Below are positions 31,839 to 38,632 of a DNA stretch of 38,632 bases, one piece after another. The position numbers and the translations under genes were made by a program. Position 1 is the stretch's first letter; the number at the start of each line of letters is the position of its first letter. The notes beneath the pieces are model-generated. The model was not told the DNA's origin. It searched no databases and saw nothing but the letters and a program-made list of their open reading frames with translations. Origin of the DNA: Planctomycetota bacterium (GTDB lineage: Bacteria; Planctomycetota; Planctomycetia; Gemmatales; Gemmataceae); NCBI GenBank assembly GCA_029777335.1, contig JAKOSN010000330.1:1-38632 (forward strand), given 5' to 3'.

Positions 31839-34325
31839 GTGATACACTCGCTCCGCTGGCTTCTGAGCCCCCTCGTCTCGATGCTTCTGGGTTCAACAGT
31901 CCTGGGACAGGTCGCCCAGCCTCGGCTGGTCGTGCAGCCCGCTGCCCTGGATCTGGCCGCACCAGGGAGTCGCCATGGGTTGCTGGTGAGCGCGCTGGGT
32001 TCCGATGGCGCCGTTCAGGAGATTCGCCCTGCTCCGGTCTTCACCTCGCGCGCCCCACAGGTGGTGGCGGTTGATGCCCGGGGAGAATGCACCGCGCTTC
32101 GAGTCGGACAGACCGAGATTGTTGTGCAAGTGGGCAGCCAGTCGATCGTTGTCCCGGTGAAGGTGAAGGCAGAGAAGAGCACCGCATCTCCTTCGTTTCT
32201 CAACGAAGTGGTCCCCTTGTTTACAAGGTTGGGCTGCAATCAGGGTGCCTGTCATGGCAAGAACGCAGGGCAAAATGGCTTTCGTCTCTCGCTCCGCGGC
32301 TATGCGCCGGAATGGGACCACGAGGGACTCACGCGCGAATTTCAGGGACGCCGGATCAGTCTCGCCCAGCCCGAGGAGAGCATCGTTCTGCTCAAGGGAC
32401 AGGGATTGGCTCCCCATGAGGGCGGAAAGCTCTTTTCGCAGGGGAGTCGGGAATATCTCACCCTTCTCAACTGGATCAAGGCCGGCGCACGCCCCGTGCA
32501 GAAAGGCGAGCACGAGGCGAAACGACTGGAGGTTCTCCCTGGCAATCGCGTCCTGCGGCCTGGTCAGGAACAGCAACTGCTCGTTCGGGCCGACTGGGGG
32601 GACGGCAACTGGGAGGATGTCACCTGGCTCAGTCGATTTGATTCCAACGATCCAGGGATGGCTGCGGTCGACGCCCACGGCAAGATTCGTGTGTTGCGCC
32701 ATGGCGAAACGGCGATTCGCGTCAGTTTCCAGACCCAGGTGGCAGTTCTGCTGATCTCCGCCCCCTACAACCAGCCGATCAAGCCCGAGGCGTTCAGCCC
32801 GAAGAACAATTTCATCGATGAACACGTTTTCGCCAAGTTGGCGGCCCTCCACATTGAGCCATCAGGCCTGTGCAGCGATGGCGAGTTCATCCGGCGGGCC
32901 TTTCTCGACACCATCGGAGTCCTCCCCACCGCCGACGAGGTGCGCGCCTTCCTCAACGACAGCCGACCCGACAAACGAGCCCGGTTGGTGGACAGTTTGC
33001 TGGCTCGCCCCGAATTTGTAGACTTGTGGACTCTTTTTATCGCCGATCTCGTGCAAAACCGCAAGGAACGCGACCACGATGTGCGCGGGGTCGAGGGAGT
33101 GAAGGCGTTTCACGGTTGGATCAAGGAGCAGGTGAAGGCGAACAGGCCCTGGGATCAGATTGCCCGCGCAGTGCTGACCGCGACGGGCAATAGCAAGGAT
33201 CACCCGACGATCGGTTATTACATCGTCACCGTTGGCGAACATCGCGAGGCGCACCGCTCGGAAGTGGTTGCCTCGGTCGCCCAGACGTTCCTGGGAACAC
33301 GGATCGGGTGCGCGCAGTGCCACAACCACCCCCTGGAACGCTACACCCAGGACGATTATTACCACTTTGCAGCCTATTTCTCGCGCATCCACTTCAAACG
33401 CCAGGAGCCCAAGAAAGGGCCAACGACCCTGAGCGTGGCAGGGCCGGATGGCAAACTGAGCAAGAATCCCATTGGCGTGACTCAGCCGCGTACCGGACAG
33501 TTCATGGCGGCTCAACCGCTCGATCGGGTGGCCAGCACCATCCCTCCCACGGACGATCCGCGGATTCACCTGGCGGAGTGGATCACCAGCCCGAAAAACG
33601 CGTATTTCAGCGGAGCGATGGTCAATCGAATCTGGAAGCACTACCTGGGTGTGGGGCTGGTCGAGCCGGTGGATGATCTCCGCGCGAGCAATCCCCCGAC
33701 CAATCCCGAGTTGTGGGAGGCACTCAATCGAGAGTTCGTCGCCCACCAATTCGACCTGCGCCACCTGATGCGGGTGATTCTGAACTCACGGACTTATCAG
33801 TTGCGTTCCTCGACGTTGCCCACCAACGCTCGCGATCAGCGTTTCTATTCGCATTACCATGCTCGACGGTTGCCCGCCGAGGTGCTCCTCGATGCCCTCT
33901 CCCAGAGCACAGGCGTTCCCGAGAGTTTCCCCGAGTATCCCAAAGGGACACGCGCCTGTCAGCTCCCTGATCCCGGAATGAAATCGTATTTTCTCAGTGC
34001 GTTTGGCCGCTCGGACCGCGTAACGGCCTGTGCCTGTGAACGATCGGGAGAGGTGACCTTGCCTCAGTTGCTTCATCTGCAAAATGGCGAGAGTGTGGTC
34101 CGCAAGATTGGGGCCGGAGATGGTCGGCTTGCTGCACTCCTGAAGGCTAAAAAGACCGATGCCGCGATCGTGGAGGAGCTGTTTCTGACGACACTGGCAC
34201 GCCGACCGACCCCGGCGGAGCAGGAGACTATTACCAAAACGCTCGCAGAGAGTGATCGTCCGGAAGCGCTGCGCGATCTCTTCTGGGCGCTGCTCAACTC
34301 GAAGGAATTCACCTTTAACCATTGA
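31839..34325 (+). CDS. DUF1549/DUF1553 planctomycete cytochrome-like protein with Ig-like (BIG2) domains
   Basis: An 828-residue secreted protein. After a signal peptide (LRWLLSPLVSMLLGSTVLG) comes a bacterial Ig-like BIG2 domain (about 30-120), then a cytochrome-like segment with GCNQGACHGKNAGQNGFRLS. A second BIG2-like domain follows (about 235-315), then DUF1549 (FIDEHVFAKLAALHIEPSG ... RRAFLDTIGVLPT), which contains GCAQCHNHPLERY, a genuine CxxCH haem-binding motif. The C-terminal DUF1553 has WITSPKNAYFSGAMVNRIWK and ends TLARRPTPAEQE. The frame opens with a GTG at 31815; the GTG at 31839 is preferred because GAGG lies six bases upstream. It is paired with the DUF1501 gene 33 bp downstream, the usual planctomycete gene pair, probably a periplasmic complex whose substrate is unknown. 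Confidence 0.93.
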   Translation: MIHSLRWLLSPLVSMLLGSTVLGQVAQPRLVVQPAALDLAAPGSRHGLLVSALGSDGAVQEIRPAPVFTSRAPQVVAVDARGECTALRVGQTEIVVQVGSQSIVVPVKVKAEKSTASPSFLNEVVPLFTRLGCNQGACHGKNAGQNGFRLSLRGYAPEWDHEGLTREFQGRRISLAQPEESIVLLKGQGLAPHEGGKLFSQGSREYLTLLNWIKAGARPVQKGEHEAKRLEVLPGNRVLRPGQEQQLLVRADWGDGNWEDVTWLSRFDSNDPGMAAVDAHGKIRVLRHGETAIRVSFQTQVAVLLISAPYNQPIKPEAFSPKNNFIDEHVFAKLAALHIEPSGLCSDGEFIRRAFLDTIGVLPTADEVRAFLNDSRPDKRARLVDSLLARPEFVDLWTLFIADLVQNRKERDHDVRGVEGVKAFHGWIKEQVKANRPWDQIARAVLTATGNSKDHPTIGYYIVTVGEHREAHRSEVVASVAQTFLGTRIGCAQCHNHPLERYTQDDYYHFAAYFSRIHFKRQEPKKGPTTLSVAGPDGKLSKNPIGVTQPRTGQFMAAQPLDRVASTIPPTDDPRIHLAEWITSPKNAYFSGAMVNRIWKHYLGVGLVEPVDDLRASNPPTNPELWEALNREFVAHQFDLRHLMRVILNSRTYQLRSSTLPTNARDQRFYSHYHARRLPAEVLLDALSQSTGVPESFPEYPKGTRACQLPDPGMKSYFLSAFGRSDRVTACACERSGEVTLPQLLHLQNGESVVRKIGAGDGRLAALLKAKKTDAAIVEELFLTTLARRPTPAEQETITKTLAESDRPEALRDLFWALLNSKEFTFNH

Positions 34326-34358
34326 ACCCCGCTGGTCTGGCGAAGGATCAGGTGACCT

Positions 34359-35678
34359 ATGCTCGACATCAGTCTGAGTCGCACTCCGCGCGAACGCTGT
34401 GACGGCTTCTCTCGCCGTGACTTCCTTCGGATTGGCACGCTCGGTGCCCTGGGGTTGACCCTCCCGAGCCTCCTTCGTTCCGAGGCGCAGGCAGGTGGTT
34501 CAGCGCGCAAACGGTCCATCCTGCTTCTCTACCTGGGAGGAGGACTCTCCCATCACGACAGCTTTGACCTCAAACCCGAGGCTCCGGAAGAGATTCGCGG
34601 GAAATACAAGCCGATCGCGACCGTCGTGCCCGATCTGCGCATCGGCGAACTGCTCCCACGGACTGCGCAGATCATGGATCGGGTGGCACTCGTTCGTTCC
34701 GGGGCGCACAACAACGATCATCATGAGACGGCGACCAACTGGGTACTCTGTGGTCGCTTCGGATCGGCCTTTGGCGATTATCCGGCCATGGGGGCGGTCG
34801 TGGCTCACGAAACAGGTTTCACTGGCACCTTGCCTCCCTATGTCGCCATTCCCAACAATCCGTCGTTCACCTGGGAACTTGGCCGAAGTGCTTACCTTGG
34901 TGGACGTTATGAATCATTCAAGACCGGCGATCCCAACGCCAAGGGGTTTCAGGTTCGCGATGTCAGCCCCGCGGAGACGGTGACCGCGACGCGAGCCAGG
35001 CGACGCCAGAATCTATTGCAGGCGGTGGATCGCCTGGCGCGCGAGGTGGAGGAGAACGATCAACTGGCGACCTACGACGAGTTCCGGCAACGCGCAGCGA
35101 CTATGATTCTATCGAGTGAGGCACGCAATGCCTTCGCCATGGACCGTGAACCCGAGCGCGTGCGGGAGCGTTACGGTCGCACCACCTTCGGCCAGAGCTG
35201 TCTGCTGGGACGTCGGCTGATTGAACGCGGGGTGCGCTTTGTCACAGTGAATTACGGCGGATGGGATCACCACGCCAAGATCTTCGAGAGCCTGGACAGA
35301 AAACTCCCCGAGTTCGATCGTGGCTTCTCGGCGCTGATCACTGATATGCACACGCGCGGACTGCTCGAAAACACCCTGGTTCTGGTGATGGGGGAGTTTG
35401 GCCGTACCCCCAAGCTGAACAAGGACAAGGGACGCGACCACTGGGGACCCGCGGCCTCGCTCCTTTTCGCAGGTTGTGGCGTGAAGGGTGGACTGGTGCT
35501 GGGCCAGACCGACAAGCAGGGCGCCTACGTGACCCGCCGCCCCGTGGCCCCGGCGGACGTTGCCTGTACCGTCTATGAAACCCTGGGTATCGATCCGCGC
35601 AAGCAACTGCACAGCCCCGATGGCCGACCGATCGAAATTCTCGACAAGGGTGAAACCGTGAAGGAACTCTTTGCCTGA
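34359..35678 (+). CDS. DUF1501 family protein (partner of DUF1549/1553)
   Basis: A 439-residue DUF1501 protein with a Tat signal (SRRDFLRIGTLGALGLTLPS). Family motifs are LLLYLGGGLSHHDSFDLKPE, SGAHNNDHHETATNWV, RLIERGVRFVTVNYGGWDHH, and GEFGRTPKLNKDKGRDHWGP followed by AGCGVKGGLVLGQTD. The histidine/aspartate positions expected of a phosphatase/sulfatase-like metal site are retained. It is translated 33 bp after the DUF1549/1553 gene with an AGGTGA ribosome-binding site, so the two form an operon that ends at the hairpin at 35706-35741. Tat export suggests it folds, perhaps with metal, before secretion. Confidence 0.94.
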   Translation: MLDISLSRTPRERCDGFSRRDFLRIGTLGALGLTLPSLLRSEAQAGGSARKRSILLLYLGGGLSHHDSFDLKPEAPEEIRGKYKPIATVVPDLRIGELLPRTAQIMDRVALVRSGAHNNDHHETATNWVLCGRFGSAFGDYPAMGAVVAHETGFTGTLPPYVAIPNNPSFTWELGRSAYLGGRYESFKTGDPNAKGFQVRDVSPAETVTATRARRRQNLLQAVDRLAREVEENDQLATYDEFRQRAATMILSSEARNAFAMDREPERVRERYGRTTFGQSCLLGRRLIERGVRFVTVNYGGWDHHAKIFESLDRKLPEFDRGFSALITDMHTRGLLENTLVLVMGEFGRTPKLNKDKGRDHWGPAASLLFAGCGVKGGLVLGQTDKQGAYVTRRPVAPADVACTVYETLGIDPRKQLHSPDGRPIEILDKGETVKELFA

Positions 35679-35705
35679 GCCGATTCGCACCCCCTCGTGA
35701 AGCAG

Positions 35706-35741
35706 ACGCACGGGCACAGGGTTCTCCCTGGGTCCGTGCGT
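35706..35741 (+). terminator. Hairpin terminator after the DUF1501 operon
   Basis: A two-part stem: 8 bp outer (35706-35713 with 35734-35741) and 5 bp inner (CAGGG/CCCTG, 35717-35721 with 35726-35730) around a TTCT loop. It starts 28 bp after the stop and is followed by GACATTTGTAAC, modestly T-rich. Confidence 0.65.
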
Positions 35742-35909
35742 GACATTTGTAACAAGGGGTGTTCCAGCGCCCCCAGGGAAGCCTTTTCTTCTTGTCCTGG
35801 CGAGCCGGCCTGGCTACCCTTGAACCAGCGGCCCGCCGGGGAGTCCCTTCCTAATTTCCTCTCTCAGGCAATCCGTCCGGCGAGCAATCTCGTCTGGTAA
35901 GGTGACGGT

Positions 35910-36467
35910 ATGAGCAAACCTTCCGCGAGTGTGTTAGCACCAACAACAGTGGAAGTCTCCCCGGAACCAACTCCGAGTGAACTTTTGCTGCGGGTCTTCA
36001 CGGACCTGCGTGATGAGCTGGTGAGCACACTCTGGTACCTGCTCGGGAATCGCGACGACGCCCAGGATGTGGCACAGGAAGCGTTCCTCCGCTGCTGGCG
36101 CCATCAAGATTCCTTACCGGACATCCAGAACCTGCGTGCCTGGATCTTTCGGATCGGGTTGAATGCTGCCAAGGATCTGCAACGGAGTGCCTGGCACCGC
36201 CGAGTTAAACCCTTGCTCGGAGCCGACGTAATGCCGATGGTCGATGCGACTCCGCCACCGACCCAGTTGCTCGAAGAACAGGAAGCGATGATGCAACTGC
36301 GCGCCGCGCTGATGGATTTGCGCCCGGAAGAAAAGGAAGTTTTCCTGTTACGACAAAACGGCGATCTCACCTATGAACAGATTGCCGAGTTGCACAATCG
36401 CCCGGTTGGAACCGTAAAGACTCAGATGCGCAGCGCCCTGCAGAAACTGCGCAAGGTACTCAACTAG
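35910..36467 (+). CDS. ECF RNA polymerase sigma factor
   Basis: A 185-residue ECF sigma factor. Region 2 includes NRDDAQDVAQEAFLRCWRHQ and the promoter-melting LRAWIFRIGLNAAKDLQR. Region 4 has EVFLLRQNGDLTYEQIAELH with recognition helix RPVGTVKTQMRSAL. The N-terminal 25 residues are a low-complexity extension. It is followed after 72 bp by a gene whose N-terminus is a zinc-binding anti-sigma domain, so the pair forms a sigma/anti-sigma unit. A weak AAGGTG precedes the ATG. Confidence 0.93.
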   Translation: MSKPSASVLAPTTVEVSPEPTPSELLLRVFTDLRDELVSTLWYLLGNRDDAQDVAQEAFLRCWRHQDSLPDIQNLRAWIFRIGLNAAKDLQRSAWHRRVKPLLGADVMPMVDATPPPTQLLEEQEAMMQLRAALMDLRPEEKEVFLLRQNGDLTYEQIAELHNRPVGTVKTQMRSALQKLRKVLN

Positions 36468-36539
36468 CCAAGGATGGCATGGACGCTTCCCTCAGGATTG
36501 CTCTCTTGTTGCTGTGCCGATTGCCAAATGGGGAAGAAC

Positions 36540-38632
36540 ATGGACCGCTGTCGGGACTTTGAACTCCAGGTGCTGGAGTATCTGTACGATCTCCTCGATG
36601 CCGACCAGGCGGAGGCAGTGCGCCTGCATCTGGAGCAGTGCGCTCCCTGCCAGACCACCTTGCGCAAGGCCAAGCAGCAACAGCAGTTGCTTGCCACGGC
36701 AGCCCGACTCGAGTTCCCCGCGGTTCAGTTTGAGCCCCCCGGAGTCACGCAACCCACCGCTCACGAACCCGTTCTCCCTTTTACTCCCCGGGTTGTCGAG
36801 GAGAAGCCCGTGCGCCGGCGCATTCGCTTCTCCTGGCGCGTGACGTTGCGCATCGCCGCCAGTGTGCTCGTCCTCTTGATTCCCGCAGCGTTTGCGTGGG
36901 ATTACCAGTCGGCTCAACGCGAGGTCGCCCGCATCAATCGCGCGCAGGCCGCCCTGCAGTCGCACGTGGATCAGCTCGGTAATCAACAGGCGCTCCTTGG
37001 TTTGAAGCGGCAGGAGCAACTGAACGAGGTACATCATGCGGTGCGCGCGCGGCAACTCAAACTGATCGTCTCTGGGCCTGGCGATGTTCAGGCGGGAGCA
37101 AGCAACGAATACCAGATTCAAACTCGCGATGGCAACGATCATCTGGTGGCAGCCACCATCCTCTCTGCGCGGGTTGTCGATCAGCGCGGTCAGGTCCTCT
37201 TCAAGGAAGAGGACCTGAAAAGCCCGGAAGGCAATCACCGACTCACGCTTCCGCCCACCTTGCCAGTCAAACCCGGAACACAACTTTCGCTGGAAGTGGT
37301 GGCGCGAGCAGAAAATGGGTCCCGGAGCGAACTGCGGGATCAACTGACCCTTGCCACCCCCAGTTACGTGACACATCTGACCACCGATAAGCCGATGTAC
37401 AACCCGGGCGAGACGGTCTTCTTTCGCTCGCTGACACTGGAACGCTCAACCCTCAAGCCCGCGGAGGAACCGCTTCAGCTTAGCTACTCGATCACCACGC
37501 CGACTCGGGAAGAAAAGCCACTTCTGCAAGGCCAGACCACCTCTCTGGCATCCCGAGGAGGTCGTCCCTCGGAGACTCCTCAGCACAACGGGCAGGTGAT
37601 CCGTGGTGTGGGTGCAGGGGAATGGCAGCTGGGAAGTGATATTGCTGGTGGAGAATACGTCCTCACGGTGCGCGAAGCGTCCAATCGCTTCGCCCCGGAA
37701 GAGCGACGGTTCGTTGTCAACAACTACCCACGGCCGCGACTGAACAAACAGCTCGATTTTGCCCGCAAAACCTATGGCCCGGGCGACGAGGTGGTTGCCT
37801 CTTGCCGCGTGTTGACCAATGGCGGAGGCCCGCTCGCAGGCCGTCCCGTTCGCGCCACCGTGTCGATCGATGATCAGCTCTATGATGCTCAGGGGAAGGT
37901 CAGCACCGAACCGTTGCGCTTCAAGACCGATGACCAGGGCAAGGTCCTCGTTCGCTTCAAACTGCCCCGCCACATCGAGCGTGGGCAGGCGAGCCTGACA
38001 GTGAACTTTGACGATGGCGGAACTCCTGAACCTCTGGTACGCACCATCCCGCTGGTCCTCGACCGACTGAACGTGGAGTTCTTCCCCGAAGGGGGCGATC
38101 TGGTGACCGGCGTGCCCAACCGGGTCTATTTCCAGGTTGAGACTCCGCTGGGCAAGCCAGCCGATCTCAAGGGCCGCATTCTCGACGGCGAGACCGAGGT
38201 TGCACGGATCGAAACCCTGAACGACGAGAAAGAACCAGGAGTGAATCAGGGACAGGGGATGTTCACCTTTACCCCGAAGGCAGGGCATCAATACACCCTG
38301 GCGATCGAGAGCCCCCCCAACATCAAGACTCGTCCTGCTCTTCCGCCAATCAAGGAGGAAGGCGTTGTTCTGCACATTCCTGATCCCGTGACGATTCCAC
38401 ATCAGCCGATCCGCGTTCAACTGAACAACATCGGCAAGGAACGATCGCTTCTGGTAGGCGCCTACTGTCGGGGTCGTCTGTTTGATCATCGTTCTGTGGT
38501 GGCAAAGGCAAACCAGAGTGTCAACCTCCAGCTCAACCCGGATCAGAATGCGGGAGGAGTCTATCGGATCACGGTGTTTGAAGAGCAACGCAGCAACGGA
38601 CCGCGTGCTGCCTTGATCCCGCTGGCCGAGCG
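36540..38632 (+). CDS. Anti-sigma (zf-HC2)-TM-MG2 macroglobulin-like fusion protein, 3' end outside window
   Basis: An open frame of 697 codons that runs off the window end with no stop, so the gene is partial. Residues 1-45 form a zinc anti-sigma (ZAS/zf-HC2) domain: C4, then RLHLEQCAPCQTTL with H-x3-C-x2-C. A Pro-rich linker and a TM helix (TLRIAASVLVLLIPAAFAW, about 102-120) follow, then a coiled-coil-like stretch. The extracytoplasmic part contains an alpha-2-macroglobulin MG2-type motif (TTDKPMYNPGETVFFRSL) and further beta-sandwich repeats with KTYGPGDEVVASCRV, another MG2-like edge. It lies just downstream of an ECF sigma gene and so is probably its anti-sigma factor with a macroglobulin-like outer domain. 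In-frame ATGs at 36474 and 36528 also exist; 36540 is chosen because GGGGAAG precedes it. Two long minus-strand frames opposite it are shadows. Confidence 0.85.
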   Translation, partial: MDRCRDFELQVLEYLYDLLDADQAEAVRLHLEQCAPCQTTLRKAKQQQQLLATAARLEFPAVQFEPPGVTQPTAHEPVLPFTPRVVEEKPVRRRIRFSWRVTLRIAASVLVLLIPAAFAWDYQSAQREVARINRAQAALQSHVDQLGNQQALLGLKRQEQLNEVHHAVRARQLKLIVSGPGDVQAGASNEYQIQTRDGNDHLVAATILSARVVDQRGQVLFKEEDLKSPEGNHRLTLPPTLPVKPGTQLSLEVVARAENGSRSELRDQLTLATPSYVTHLTTDKPMYNPGETVFFRSLTLERSTLKPAEEPLQLSYSITTPTREEKPLLQGQTTSLASRGGRPSETPQHNGQVIRGVGAGEWQLGSDIAGGEYVLTVREASNRFAPEERRFVVNNYPRPRLNKQLDFARKTYGPGDEVVASCRVLTNGGGPLAGRPVRATVSIDDQLYDAQGKVSTEPLRFKTDDQGKVLVRFKLPRHIERGQASLTVNFDDGGTPEPLVRTIPLVLDRLNVEFFPEGGDLVTGVPNRVYFQVETPLGKPADLKGRILDGETEVARIETLNDEKEPGVNQGQGMFTFTPKAGHQYTLAIESPPNIKTRPALPPIKEEGVVLHIPDPVTIPHQPIRVQLNNIGKERSLLVGAYCRGRLFDHRSVVAKANQSVNLQLNPDQNAGGVYRITVFEEQRSNGPRAALIPLAE

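Noticed and set aside
36492..38588. Two long minus-strand open frames (36492-37376 and 37446-38588)
   Set aside because: They lie opposite the anti-sigma/MG2 gene, which has clear domains, a ribosome-binding site and the right position after the sigma gene. The minus-strand products have no recognisable motifs.
1..38632. Mobile elements, integrases, toxin-antitoxin or phage genes
   Set aside because: No transposase, integrase or phage motif and no terminal repeats were seen. Gene content looks like chromosomal backbone.

Overview
The window looks like chromosome from a planctomycete, most likely of the Gemmatales/Gemmataceae type (inferred, not proven). The signs are a moderately high GC content, a DUF1559 protein with a pilin-like N-terminus, two DUF1501 proteins, a DUF1549/DUF1553 'planctomycete cytochrome' protein, a TIGR03000-type protein, ECF sigma factors paired with a membrane Ser/Thr kinase or with anti-sigma fusions, and lpxB. 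No mobile element, phage gene, CRISPR array, rRNA or tRNA was found. It reads as core and lineage-specific chromosome rather than an island.

Layout. 0-3 kb: a minus-strand operon of ECF sigma factor, membrane-anchored Ser/Thr kinase (4-bp ATGA overlap) and a zinc-ribbon membrane protein. 3.3-6.1 kb: DUF1559 pseudopilin-like and solitary DUF1501 genes. 6.2-8.1 kb: an Arg-rich small protein behind a good sigma70-like promoter, then lpxB. 8.1-11.1 kb (minus): a Cys-rich TIGR03000-like secreted protein and an ABC ATPase/permease pair. 11.2-14.8 kb: central carbon genes gap and pgk (minus), with mdh divergent (plus). 14.9-19 kb: a membrane-tethered transglutaminase-like protein, a redoxin/cytochrome c/copper monooxygenase fusion, and a convergent YHS-domain secreted protein. 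19.1-22.8 kb: metH. 22.8-24.1 kb: a 1.3-kb stretch without a convincing protein gene, which appears to hold RNA genes on the minus strand: a probable 6S RNA with its own promoter and strong terminator, and a second, unidentified structured transcript ending at another terminator. 24.1-26.8 kb: a four-TM protein, a universal stress protein, and an ECF sigma/anti-sigma pair whose anti-sigma carries a DUF1559-like outer domain. 27-31.4 kb: a divergent methionyl-tRNA synthetase, a zinc-ribbon membrane protein, a rhomboid protease and an FmdB-type zinc ribbon. 31.8-35.7 kb: the DUF1549/1553 + DUF1501 pair. 35.9 kb to the end: an ECF sigma factor followed by a long, 3'-truncated anti-sigma/MG2-macroglobulin fusion that runs off the window.

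Themes. Three separate ECF regulatory units occur in about 38 kb, each with a different membrane partner (kinase, pilin-like sensor, macroglobulin-like protein). Methionine metabolism is represented by metH and metG, 4 kb apart and flanking the RNA locus. The most novel-looking material is the RNA locus at 22.95-24.02 kb and the multi-domain fusion proteins. All identifications are from motif reading alone; no database search was run.
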